Source: an uncultured Bacilli bacterium | GTDB lineage: Bacteria > Bacillota_I > Bacilli_A > RF39 > UBA660 | Length of the DNA stretch: 24,220 nt | Assembly: GCA_910586295.1 (NCBI GenBank) | Contig: CAJUGE010000054.1 | Span: 1-24,220, forward strand | Direction of reading: 5' to 3' | Shown: positions 15,997-24,139 of the stretch, one piece after another | How positions within the stretch are numbered: position 1 is the stretch's first letter | Layout of the letters: the number at the start of each line of letters is the position of its first letter | Made by a program: the position numbers and the translations under genes | Notes under the pieces: model-generated | What the model was told of the DNA's origin: nothing | Database searches by the model: none | Seen by the model: only the letters and a program-made list of their open reading frames with translations

Positions 15997-17514
15997 TTTA
16001 TTAAGTACATTATCATTTAATATCTCATTCATGTAATAATCCGATTTTTTTAGTAGCTCGTAGTTGAATTTGGTTTTTCCCATACTTTCTATTAGTGTTT
16101 CTTTTCCAGAAAATAGATTAATTCCAAATCCTAATTGTTCTCCATCAACTTTTGCACCTAAACTTGCTAAGATAGTTGGATACATATCAAGTGATGAAAA
16201 CTCTCTATTTTTGTTAAAGTTTGTTTTTACAGGTGTGTTTACAAAGGCATTATATATTGTTCTTGTGTAATCTTTATGTTTAGCATAATAACCACTTTGC
16301 ATTGTTAGATGGTCTCCGATTAAGACTATAGTTGTATTTTCATAGAAATCTTGTTTTTTTATCCAATTTAGGAAATCATTTACCATTTTTGAAGAACAAG
16401 CGTATACATTTGACATTTGGTCATCAAATGGGGTGTCACAATTTTCATTAAGATAACCATCTTTAAAATGAGTATCCATAGTGTACATGGTTACTGCGAA
16501 TGGTTTATTTTCTTTTGATATTTCTAGTATTTCTTTTTTAGAATACTCGAATAGTTTAGAGTCTTCATAGCCCCACCAAACAAAATAGTTCTTAGGTATA
16601 TATTCTTTTTTCTTAGCAGTTTGTATATCAAATAATTTGTAATCTCCATGTTGTTTATAATATTTTTTTGTTCCACCAAATTTTATGTTAGATCCCTGTA
16701 TTACTTCTAAATTATAGCCTTCGCTTTTTAATACATCTCCTAAAGTTCTAACGTTCGGCATGAATTTATCTACTTTGCTATATTTATTTTTTATTTGAGC
16801 TAGTAGAGGTGTGCCAGATGTTGATGCGACTGTACCAGCAATAGTCCATGATGTTAAAGTTAAATTGTAGCCTCCACCTAGTTTTTCAGTGTTTGAAAAG
16901 TTAAGATTTTCTAAAGCTATGTTCTCTAATTCTGGTATTCTAGATTCTTCGAATGCTCCACCATTCTTTTGAGACACTAATGAGCTTTCCATACTTTCTA
17001 AATATATTAATATTAGATTTCTCTTTTCATTTGGAAAAGTTATTTTTACATTATTTGTATTTACATAATGCGTTTCATAAATCTTGCTTAGTTTAGCACT
17101 TGCTTCTATATATTCATCTATTCTTACAACCTTTAATAAAATGACTATACTAAGTAATAAAATTATAATTGAATAAAGAAGTTTATGCTTATTAAAATAC
17201 GTAGGATATACTTTCAAAGTATTTGATTTAATTTTGATACTTATATCCTTTTTCTTATAATGCGTAATTGGTACTAATAATATTATTAGCACTAGCACAA
17301 ATGCTAGTAAGCAGGTTTTTATTCCCTCTATAATTATATCCCAACTTGAACCAGTTTGGTCACTTGTAAAATAATATATTAGTTCATAGAAATTAACTTC
17401 TTTAAGTACTTTTAAAATATAATATATCAAGCATATTAAAATATCAGATAATACTAAGATTATATATGGTATACTTTTTAATAATTTATTTTGTTTCCTA
17501 TTATTCTTTTTCAT
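15991..17514 (-). CDS. Phosphoglycerol transferase, LTA synthase/OpgB (sulfatase-fold) family
   Basis: 507 residues. About three hydrophobic segments occupy the first 130 residues, fewer than the five of LtaS. An extracellular alkaline-phosphatase-like domain follows. Visible active-site parts are YLESMESS (metal Glu173), the nucleophile region TLTSWTIAGTVAS (Thr221 or Thr224), FVWWGYEDSKLFE, MDTHF (His349) and IGDH (D401, H402). TSWTIAGxVAS with SGTPL resembles OpgB (phosphoglycerol transferase I), which puts glycerol phosphate on glucans, more than LtaS (QGKTSDSEF type). It probably decorates a surface glycan or glycolipid using phosphatidylglycerol. GpsA and a PssA-like gene lie just upstream. 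Start at ATG 17514 with a poor ribosome site (GAAG). The stop lies in the terminator hairpin. Confidence 0.85.
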   Translation of the reverse strand: MKKNNRKQNKLLKSIPYIILVLSDILICLIYYILKVLKEVNFYELIYYFTSDQTGSSWDIIIEGIKTCLLAFVLVLIILLVPITHYKKKDISIKIKSNTLKVYPTYFNKHKLLYSIIILLLSIVILLKVVRIDEYIEASAKLSKIYETHYVNTNNVKITFPNEKRNLILIYLESMESSLVSQKNGGAFEESRIPELENIALENLNFSNTEKLGGGYNLTLTSWTIAGTVASTSGTPLLAQIKNKYSKVDKFMPNVRTLGDVLKSEGYNLEVIQGSNIKFGGTKKYYKQHGDYKLFDIQTAKKKEYIPKNYFVWWGYEDSKLFEYSKKEILEISKENKPFAVTMYTMDTHFKDGYLNENCDTPFDDQMSNVYACSSKMVNDFLNWIKKQDFYENTTIVLIGDHLTMQSGYYAKHKDYTRTIYNAFVNTPVKTNFNKNREFSSLDMYPTILASLGAKVDGEQLGFGINLFSGKETLIESMGKTKFNYELLKKSDYYMNEILNDNVLNKL

Positions 17515-17561
17515 AATTACTTCAACTTAATTATTGTTTACTACTCACTTCCTTAGAAACA

Positions 17562-17590
17562 ATTATACATACAAACTTTATTTTATACAA
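17562..17590 (-). promoter_or_regulatory. Probable promoter of the phosphoglycerol transferase gene
   Basis: On the minus strand TTGTAT (17585-17590), 17 bases, then TATAAT (17562-17567). The -10 is perfect and the -35 poor. The leader would be about 40 bases, longer than at other genes here. Confidence 0.45.
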
Positions 17591-17662
17591 TCAATTTTAG
17601 GTTACAATTTTGTTATTTTAAGGTGCGTTTGTTAGATATGTAGAGGAATTATTGTTTTCTTT

Positions 17663-18286
17663 TTAGAATACATAAAGTTTTAATAAACATATTATTATGG
17701 CTAGCACTCCTAGTATAGAAAGAATAGCTTTTTCTCTAGAAGTAGGTTTTTTTAGTTTTATTGGTGTTATATAAAGCATTCCCATTATTAATAATACTGC
17801 AGGGAAAATTATATAATTATATTTTTTTGATATTAGAAATGTTACGAAGTATACAAGAGGGATTACTATTGCACTTGCAGTTATGGGTATTCCTATAAAT
17901 TCATTTTTCACTTTCTTTTTAGTTGTTGTTAACATGTTAAAGTATGCTAGTCTTATTACTCCACATACGCAAAAGAATACACATATTATGTATGTTAAAA
18001 CGTTATCATGTGATATGTTAAGTGTAATCATCATTGGAAGTACACCAAAGCTTATTGCATCACTAAGCGAGTCTAATTCTATTCCATATATTTCTTGGTC
18101 TTTTAGACTTCTAAATCTTCTTGCGACTACTCCATCAAATGCGTCACAAATTGCTGCTAAGATTAAACAAAATATTGAATATGTAGTTCTCATATTAAAA
18201 GCACTTATTATTCCTAAGATAGCAAAACTTGTTCCTGTCATAGTTACCCAATCACATTTTCTATAAACTCCTATAAATTTTTTCAT
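17663..18286 (-). CDS. pssA: CDP-alcohol phosphatidyltransferase, PssA-like
   Basis: 207 residues, six hydrophobic segments. The CDP-alcohol motif is complete: D48-x2-D51-G52-x2-A55-R56, then G68, D72 and D76. The spacing between AR and G is 11 rather than the usual 8 residues, as I recall from clostridial and archaeal-type phosphatidylserine synthases, which also share DSLSDAISFGVLP. It would join CDP-diacylglycerol to serine, or possibly another alcohol, to make phosphatidylserine for phosphatidylethanolamine. No decarboxylase gene is in the window. It is a single gene from its own extended -10 promoter, with a weak ribosome site before ATG 18286. Confidence 0.82.
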   Translation of the reverse strand: MKKFIGVYRKCDWVTMTGTSFAILGIISAFNMRTTYSIFCLILAAICDAFDGVVARRFRSLKDQEIYGIELDSLSDAISFGVLPMMITLNISHDNVLTYIICVFFCVCGVIRLAYFNMLTTTKKKVKNEFIGIPITASAIVIPLVYFVTFLISKKYNYIIFPAVLLIMGMLYITPIKLKKPTSREKAILSILGVLAIIICLLKLYVF

Positions 18287-18311
18287 ACTTCACACCGCTT
18301 TCTTGTGTTAT

Positions 18312-18320
18312 ATTATATCA
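18312..18320 (-). promoter_or_regulatory. Extended -10 promoter of the pssA-like gene
   Basis: TGATATAAT on the minus strand (TATAAT 18312-18317, TG 18319-18320), with no recognisable -35. It lies 26 bases before the start codon and downstream of the gpsA terminator, so this gene is a separate unit. Confidence 0.55.
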
Positions 18321-18408
18321 CAGTTTAAGGTTTTTTGTGTTTTTATAGTATAACTTTGTGTAAATTCTTATTTTTATCTATTTATTATATTGGCAAAATG
18401 TTCAATAA

Positions 18409-18434
18409 TTAAAAAGCACTTCTTTAAAGTACTT
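18409..18434 (-). terminator. Rho-independent terminator after gpsA
   Basis: AAGTACTT and AAGTGCTT (18427-18434 and 18414-18421 on the plus strand) pair with one G-U over a 5-base loop, and are followed on the minus strand by a T run into AATTATT. The first arm overlaps the gpsA stop codon (18433-18435) by two bases. It should end the operon that starts at 24014 or 20447. Confidence 0.65.
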
Positions 18435-19404
18435 ATTGTTTTGATATCAAAAATTTTAACATTTCTTCTTTATCTTTTTTATTCATTATTATATCACTTA
18501 TCAAATCTACTACTTCCATTTTGACATGTTCTCTTTTTATAAGTTCTTTTATTGATTTTAGTGTATATAATCCTTCTACAGTTGTGTGTTCTGCATATTT
18601 TTCTGCTTCTTTTAGTTTTCCTTCTCCTATTAATTTTCCAAAAGTGAAATTTCTACTATTAGTGCTTGTGCAAGTCATTAGAATGTCTCCAAAGCCTGCG
18701 AATGATAGTATTGTCTTTTTGTTTCCTCCTAGGGCATCTATTAGCTCTTTTATGTCGTTTAATGCTTCTGTAAGAAATAGTGCTTTTGTAGAATCGGTTA
18801 CTTTCATTCCATTTAGCATTCCAGAAGCTATAGCCATTACATTTTTGATTGCACCACATACTTCTATCCCAAGAATATCTGGTGTTTCTCTTAGTTTTAT
18901 GTTTTCATTTTCTATTAAAGTTTTTACTATATTTTTTGTCCTTACGTTTGTTACACCTAGTGACAATCCGATTGGCACTTCTGAAATAATATCAACTGCA
19001 AATGATGGTCCAGAAATTACTGCGATTTTATTTGTGTTTACGTTTCTTTCTACTACTTCTGTTACAAAATCACATGTTCCTTGTTCGATTCCTTTAGTCG
19101 CTATTAATAGATGTGATGTGCTTCTTAAATGTTTAGAGAGTTTTACTGTTACATCATTTAATGCATGAGCTGGTACTGCTATGACGATTAATGAACTTTT
19201 CTTAGTAGCAGTTTCTAGGTTAGAAGTTATTTTTATTTTTTTTGGTATTACATAGTCTTTTAATTTGTCACTCTTTCTAGTTATTTTTAAAGTAGTCGCG
19301 TCATTTTTACTGTGAGCCCATACTGTTACTTCATGACCATTTTTATTAAAAATACTTGCCAGTGCTAAGCCAAATGCACCTGCACCTAGTACACATACTT
19401 TCAT
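18433..19404 (-). CDS. gpsA: NAD(P)H-dependent glycerol-3-phosphate dehydrogenase
   Basis: 323 residues, close to the usual 330. The dinucleotide-binding loop is VLGAGAFGLALA (5-16). SGPSFA (131-136), the catalytic lysine in GAIKNVMAIASG (K187), and GFGDILMTCTS with NFTFGKLIGEG are all as in GpsA. It reduces dihydroxyacetone phosphate to sn-glycerol-3-phosphate in the cytoplasm, the backbone for phospholipids and for glycerol phosphate polymers. Its ATG overlaps the TagO-like stop as ATGA, so the two are coupled. This ties glycerol phosphate supply to polymer initiation. Confidence 0.95.
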   Translation of the reverse strand: MKVCVLGAGAFGLALASIFNKNGHEVTVWAHSKNDATTLKITRKSDKLKDYVIPKKIKITSNLETATKKSSLIVIAVPAHALNDVTVKLSKHLRSTSHLLIATKGIEQGTCDFVTEVVERNVNTNKIAVISGPSFAVDIISEVPIGLSLGVTNVRTKNIVKTLIENENIKLRETPDILGIEVCGAIKNVMAIASGMLNGMKVTDSTKALFLTEALNDIKELIDALGGNKKTILSFAGFGDILMTCTSTNSRNFTFGKLIGEGKLKEAEKYAEHTTVEGLYTLKSIKELIKREHVKMEVVDLISDIIMNKKDKEEMLKFLISKQ

Positions 19405-20447
19405 TTTTTCTCCTTTTTATTATGATTAAATAATACATTGGTTTTAAATATTAGATATAAGAATATAAACATCAATAGAATATAGAATATTATCATTTCT
19501 TTTTTGTATCCTAAAGCGTAGAATATAGTTATTAAACTAAATACTATATTTATTGCATAGATTACCATTATTGTATTTCTTTTACTAAATCTTTTTAGTA
19601 GTTGATGGTGGATGTGTTCTTTATCTGCTTCTCCAATAGGCTTTTTGTTTATAAGTCGTCTTATTATTGCAAATAAAGTGTCTGTGATAGGTAATAATAA
19701 CAATATCAAAGGTATTAATAGTGAAGTGAATGTTACAGTTTTGAATCCAAGTAACATTATTACACTTATCATTAATCCTAGGAATGTACTTCCTGTGTCT
19801 CCCATGAATATTTTAGCAGGTGGGAAGTTGTGTATTAAGAATCCCATAGTAGAACCTAACATTATAAAAGATAGTATTATATCTAGACCACCAAGATTGT
19901 TTAGTATGAGCGCTATTATTCCTATAGTCAGAAAGTAAATCGAACTTATTCCTGCACAGAGTCCGTCTAGTCCATCAATTAGATTAATTGCATTTATAGT
20001 AGCTATTATTATTAGCATTGTAATGTAAGGTCCTAATCTACCAAAGTAAAGTTCATATTGAAACATGTCAATTCTATTTAGGCTAAGACCACCGTAGAAT
20101 ACTACTATACCTGCGACTGCTATGTGAACAAGAAATTTATATTTTGCTTTTATTGGTTTTATATCATCAAATATTCCAAGTAATAAGATTAGGAAAGATG
20201 CCATTAATATAGATATCATTAATGTATTTTCTTCTCCAAATAGCATATATCCTAGTAAAAATGCTAGGAATATTCCTATACCACCCAGTAATGGAGTCGG
20301 ATTTTTGTGGGCACTCCTTGCATTTGGAACATCGATTGCTCCTATATAAGTAGCTATTTTTCTTGCTAAATATACAAAGATAAATGATGATAAGAATGTT
20401 ACTATTACTATTAAAAATACATTGTGACCATTGACATTAAAATTCAT
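19401..20447 (-). CDS. tagO: Polyprenyl-phosphate N-acetylhexosamine-1-phosphate transferase (TagO/WecA type)
   Basis: 348 residues, about eleven membrane segments. Conserved MraY/WecA residues are IDVPNARSAHKNPTPLLGG (residues 38-56), FDD (D94-D95), NAINLIDGLDGL (152-163), FMGDTGS (214-220) and HIHHQ (278-282). HIHHQ and the first loop distinguish TagO/WecA from MraY. It starts lipid-linked teichoic acid or polysaccharide synthesis by moving a sugar-1-phosphate, usually GlcNAc-1-P, to undecaprenyl phosphate. It starts 60 bases after the GT-C gene, with AGAAGGTG before ATG 20447. A TATAAT at 20468-20473 could add a second start of transcription, but no -35 goes with it. The stop overlaps gpsA by 4 bases. 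Confidence 0.92.
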   Translation of the reverse strand: MNFNVNGHNVFLIVIVTFLSSFIFVYLARKIATYIGAIDVPNARSAHKNPTPLLGGIGIFLAFLLGYMLFGEENTLMISILMASFLILLLGIFDDIKPIKAKYKFLVHIAVAGIVVFYGGLSLNRIDMFQYELYFGRLGPYITMLIIIATINAINLIDGLDGLCAGISSIYFLTIGIIALILNNLGGLDIILSFIMLGSTMGFLIHNFPPAKIFMGDTGSTFLGLMISVIMLLGFKTVTFTSLLIPLILLLLPITDTLFAIIRRLINKKPIGEADKEHIHHQLLKRFSKRNTIMVIYAINIVFSLITIFYALGYKKEMIIFYILLMFIFLYLIFKTNVLFNHNKKEKK

Positions 20448-20507
20448 TACTACACCTTCTTTATTTTATTATACTTTATTTTTTATTATATTTATAGTTT
20501 TTTCTAG

Positions 20508-22223
20508 TTATTCTTGTTTGGCAAATCCTAAAATGTCCACTCTTGAACCCATAAGATTGTATTTTTCATATTTTTCTTTATCGTCTAAGTTGTTTACTAC
20601 TTGGATGTTAGGATGTTTGTCATAGATGTTGTAGACTGCCCCTGAAAATTCTGGTACTTCTAGTATTAGCTTTGTTTCACTAACTAGTCCATTAAGTTTA
20701 GAAAAACTAGAATCTACTGTAAATTTTTGAGTTATAATATTAAGAAAAGCTGGACCTAAGATTAAAATAGAATTTAGTGTTAGAATAATTACTATAATAT
20801 TAGTCATAAGTTTTTTTCTTCTTTCCTCTATATTTATGTTTTTCAATGATATGATTGGCACGACTGAAATTAAGTAAATTTGAGGTAGATATCTGGCCCA
20901 CCAAGAATCTTCTAGTATTATTATTAAGAACATAGTGGCTAATATAGGAAGAATATAAATAGATATTGGTTTCTTTTCTTTTTTTAATTTTATTATCGTG
21001 TAAATTATTAACAGTGTAGATATTATTAGTATGCCACTAAATAGTACTCCAAATCCGCCTAATCTTACATCTGGCCCGATAAAATATTTTAATTCTTCTA
21101 GTTTAAATGTGAATGGCATTTTTAGTTTGTAAGAATTTTCTTCTTTTTCCATGCTATTATGTGTTTCTGAAAAATTAGCTATAAAGAATTTTTTTAATAC
21201 TCCCTTGCTTCTTAATTCTTCTGGTGTGTTATTAGTCATTATATCAACTTTGTTTTCTCCAAATAATGGATAAAATGGATGGGAAGAAGTTTTAATGTTT
21301 TTTGGATATGTAGATAATCCAATTAGAAATACTCCTATTATTAGAGATGTTATTCCTATTATTGTTATATTTTTTAGATGTTCTTTTCTTTTTTGTTTGT
21401 TGAACAATATAAATGAATAGTAAAATAATGAATATATTCCTGCATAAACAAATCCTGTGAACTTTATGTTAATGAGTAATACTAGAGTTAAAAAATATAG
21501 TCCATAAGAATATTTCTGGTTTATTGTTTTTTCTTTGCTTATGACTAAAGTTAGAGATATTATCATTAATATTAAAAAGTTTCCTAATAATCCATCATTA
21601 TAAAATGTGCCTAGTTGGCATATAGTTATAGGATTAAAAGATATTAATAGAGATAGTAAAATGCTTAATCTATTTTTAAATTTTGATTTTAGTAATGCAA
21701 AGCATATTAGAAAAGTTGCAGTTATAGTTATTAAATAAATGCTTTTTCCTGATTCTATATTATTAGTTAGTGAATATATATTTGCAGCATACATATCATA
21801 TCCTTTGGCGTAGTGATTGTTCCATGTTTCATATGTATTGATTAGTTCTATTTGGTTTGAATCATTACTGTTAAATTCACTAATAGTTTCGTAAACTGGA
21901 TTCCAACCATTTTTTAATTCTCCTACCGCAGTTTTATGATAAGTATTCCCATCATATGTGGTGTCATATATTTGTCCACTTATTAATATACTAGTTATTA
22001 TTACAAGAGTTAGTGCAAATATATTTATTATTTTTTCTTTAGTTATGTATTTCTCTTTTTTCATGATTAGTGTATATATTACAATAGTGAGTATAAAAGA
22101 TAATATAGCATTTATTAATGAAATTGATGTTTTAAATAGAAATAGCAAAGAAGTTATCAAGAGATTATTAAATATAAATAGGATTAGCATTAAACCTAGT
22201 ATGTAAATCTTTTTATGTTTCAT
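20508..22223 (-). CDS. GT-C fold membrane glycosyltransferase, unnamed family
   Basis: 571 residues, about twelve membrane segments. The first large outer loop has YDTTYDGNTYHKTAV (86-100), with the DGxxYH string seen in some GT-C proteins, and a loop of about 60 residues with NHYAKGYDMYAANIY. A conserved inner string is FNPITICQLGTFYNDG. The last 90 residues are a small outer domain. GT-C enzymes use polyprenyl-phosphate sugars and act outside the membrane, so this one probably adds a side sugar to the polymer or a glycolipid. Its ATG overlaps the upstream stop as ATGA (22220-22223). The donor is unknown; see the UbiA/HAD pair for one possible source. Confidence 0.7.
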   Translation of the reverse strand: MKHKKIYILGLMLILFIFNNLLITSLLFLFKTSISLINAILSFILTIVIYTLIMKKEKYITKEKIINIFALTLVIITSILISGQIYDTTYDGNTYHKTAVGELKNGWNPVYETISEFNSNDSNQIELINTYETWNNHYAKGYDMYAANIYSLTNNIESGKSIYLITITATFLICFALLKSKFKNRLSILLSLLISFNPITICQLGTFYNDGLLGNFLILMIISLTLVISKEKTINQKYSYGLYFLTLVLLINIKFTGFVYAGIYSLFYYSFILFNKQKRKEHLKNITIIGITSLIIGVFLIGLSTYPKNIKTSSHPFYPLFGENKVDIMTNNTPEELRSKGVLKKFFIANFSETHNSMEKEENSYKLKMPFTFKLEELKYFIGPDVRLGGFGVLFSGILIISTLLIIYTIIKLKKEKKPISIYILPILATMFLIIILEDSWWARYLPQIYLISVVPIISLKNINIEERRKKLMTNIIVIILTLNSILILGPAFLNIITQKFTVDSSFSKLNGLVSETKLILEVPEFSGAVYNIYDKHPNIQVVNNLDDKEKYEKYNLMGSRVDILGFAKQE

Positions 22224-23491
22224 ATAGACTCCTCTTTCTTTAGAATCTGGTTATGAATAATTACTAATAAGAGACTTATGAATATGCTAGCTTGAGGTGT
22301 AATGAAAATGTGTCCTTGAAATAGTGCGATTAAAAATATTAGTAAAAGTGTTCCTAAGTTGTTGACGTTTTCAAAATTTAGCTTTGTATTTTTTATTATT
22401 TTAATTAGTATATAAATTACTGGTGTGAAATACACTATAAATCCAATTATTCCTTCTTTGTAAAGTATGTCAAAATAATCTATCTCTATTACTTTATATT
22501 TAGTTTCATCAAATTCATAGCTTTCTATATAGCCTATTCCAAATATTTTTTCTAAAGTGTGAGATTTTTTATAATACTTTCTAGTTTCTTCTTCGTTTTG
22601 TAATCTTGTGCTAAATATAAAATGGTCTATAAATCCTTTTATACTATCATCAATATGTTTTTCTCTTATGTACGTTAGATGGGTTTGTAAGTTTTTATAA
22701 AAGTTAGTTTTAGGCACGACAAGAATAGATATTACTGTCATCATTAAGAGTATTATTGGTATAAATATTAGTTTTTTGCTTTTGGCCTTTATTAGAGTAT
22801 AAATATAGTATAGAAAGTTTATTCCAATTATTATGGTTAATCCTAATACTGGAGTTTTTGTGCCGATTGTAAATATTATATAGATTAACATTATTAATAG
22901 AGTGAATATAAAAGTTTTAGTGTATTTTTTTAATTCTGGAATTAAAGCGCTAAATAATATTATGATTATGGAACCTAGGACATTTGCAGAGTAAAACCAA
23001 CCTACTTTTCCTATTTTGCTGTTACTATAGCTTTCATATGATATATTTAATATTCCAGGAATAAATGTTAATAATACATATAACATTAATATGTTTTTTA
23101 TGTGCTTCTTATCTACATTTTTATTTTTCCATATGACTAGAAATGATAGGACTATAAACACAAAGTAGTATGTATTCAAAGTCATTTTAAGTTCAAAAGT
23201 AAGGAAAGAAATGCCTTTATAAATATATATCGTTGTCATGTGCATGAATAATACAGTTATTAGTATTCCAAGATATGATATTATTTTCTTTTTGTTTTCA
23301 TATTTTGCTATTAGTAAGTATAAAATCATAAAGAACATAAATGCGATTCTTATGGTAGATGTTATGTAATTTGTTAAGTTGTTTCTTATTAAATAAGATG
23401 CTAGTATGTCTAAAAATGGTTGTATGTATAAGAAGATTATTACTATATTTGGAGTGAAATTTTCTATTTTATCTTGTATTTTTTTCTTCAT
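22220..23491 (-). CDS. O-antigen ligase/polymerase-like membrane protein (Wzy/WaaL type)
   Basis: 423 residues, eleven or twelve membrane segments. The start (FTPNIVIIFLYIQPFLDILAS) and the late loop followed by IFGIGYIESY, then YFDILYKEGIIGFIVYF, match the O-antigen ligase family pattern of a large outer loop, then a GxG turn and a segment. It could polymerise repeat units or attach a glycan to its carrier. Because the window also has an ABC exporter, which normally moves whole chains, a ligase or side-glycan role is as likely as Wzy polymerisation. GGAGGG precedes ATG 23491, which lies within the last codons of the acyltransferase gene (23-base overlap). Confidence 0.78.
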   Translation of the reverse strand: MKKKIQDKIENFTPNIVIIFLYIQPFLDILASYLIRNNLTNYITSTIRIAFMFFMILYLLIAKYENKKKIISYLGILITVLFMHMTTIYIYKGISFLTFELKMTLNTYYFVFIVLSFLVIWKNKNVDKKHIKNILMLYVLLTFIPGILNISYESYSNSKIGKVGWFYSANVLGSIIIILFSALIPELKKYTKTFIFTLLIMLIYIIFTIGTKTPVLGLTIIIGINFLYYIYTLIKAKSKKLIFIPIILLMMTVISILVVPKTNFYKNLQTHLTYIREKHIDDSIKGFIDHFIFSTRLQNEEETRKYYKKSHTLEKIFGIGYIESYEFDETKYKVIEIDYFDILYKEGIIGFIVYFTPVIYILIKIIKNTKLNFENVNNLGTLLLIFLIALFQGHIFITPQASIFISLLLVIIHNQILKKEESI

Positions 23492-24014
23492 TAAATACCC
23501 TCCATATACCTTCTATGTCTTCTTCCATTAATAATTTCGAATTTTCTTTTTCTCTTTTTATTATTAATTCTTCAAATGTGCATATTTTTCTTGCTGGATT
23601 TCCTGCGACTACCGAATTGTTTTCTACGTCTTTTGTCACTATGCTACCTGCAGCGATTACAACATTAGTGCCTACCTTTACATTAGGAAGTATTGTAGAA
23701 TTAGAGCCAATAAATACATTATCTCCAATTTCAATTGGCTTTGCATAATAATTATAGTATTTTCCATTGTTTAGAAAGTTTAGAGTCCTATATATTAAAT
23801 CATGGTTTATAAATGTTACATTACTTGCTACAGTGACGTTGTTTCCAAACTTTATGAGTTTTGGATCACTTGGCAGGATTCTTGGTTGAAAGAAAAAATT
23901 TGAGCCTACACTATAAAAAAGATTTTTCTTTTTTATATATTCTGTTCTTTTTATTCCATCAAAAATTAAATATACTCTCATTCTTATTAATTGTTTTTTT
24001 ACATAGCTTTTCAT
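23469..24014 (-). CDS. Hexapeptide-repeat (LbH) acyltransferase
   Basis: 181 residues. Left-handed beta-helix repeats run from about 55 to 145 (FGNNVTVASNVTFINHDL, then IEIGDNVFIGSNSTILPNVKVGTNVVIAAGSIV) and close with VVAGNPARKI. His71 in FINHDL fits the catalytic histidine of sugar O- or N-acetyltransferases such as WbbJ, CatB and NodL. It would use acetyl-CoA, or another acyl-CoA, to modify a sugar of the surface polymer. It is first in the operon that runs through the ligase, GT-C, TagO-like and gpsA genes. Start at ATG 24014 with AGGTGAT upstream. The acceptor is not known. Confidence 0.9.
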   Translation of the reverse strand: MKSYVKKQLIRMRVYLIFDGIKRTEYIKKKNLFYSVGSNFFFQPRILPSDPKLIKFGNNVTVASNVTFINHDLIYRTLNFLNNGKYYNYYAKPIEIGDNVFIGSNSTILPNVKVGTNVVIAAGSIVTKDVENNSVVAGNPARKICTFEELIIKREKENSKLLMEEDIEGIWRVFNEEKNTR

Positions 24015-24033
24015 TAAGGTATCACCTATTATG

Positions 24034-24042
24034 ATTATATCA
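24034..24042 (-). promoter_or_regulatory. Extended -10 promoter of the acyltransferase-to-gpsA operon
   Basis: TGATATAAT on the minus strand (TATAAT 24034-24039, TG 24041-24042). The best -35 is TTGCGC at 18-base spacing, a weak match. It lies 19 bases before ATG 24014, leaving a very short leader. Confidence 0.55.
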
Positions 24043-24098
24043 TGTATTTGCTTATAGGCGCAACTGTAAGGTTTTTTAACCTAAAATAAAATCCAAAG

Positions 24099-24122
24099 TG
24101 CCCGTATTTTTCATAATGGGCA
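24099..24122. terminator. Hairpin in the right-edge intergenic region
   Basis: TGCCCGT (24099-24105) pairs with ATGGGCA (24116-24122) over a 10-base loop with one G-U pair. On the minus strand it is followed by CTTTGGATTTTATTTT, a weak U run, so it may end a gene or RNA that lies beyond the window. A smaller AGGTT/AACCT hairpin (24069-24082) lies next to it. Confidence 0.35.
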
Positions 24123-24139
24123 GTTAATCTTTTACAATG

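Noticed and set aside
18521..19168. Long plus-strand frame (215 codons) opposite gpsA
   Set aside because: It is the antisense shadow of a clear gpsA gene, Ser/Phe/Ile-rich as expected for such shadows.
19401..22223. Mycoplasma-type genetic code (TGA as Trp), suggested by the very low GC
   Set aside because: The ATGA overlaps at 19401-19404 and 22220-22223 use TGA as stop at the expected ends of conserved proteins.
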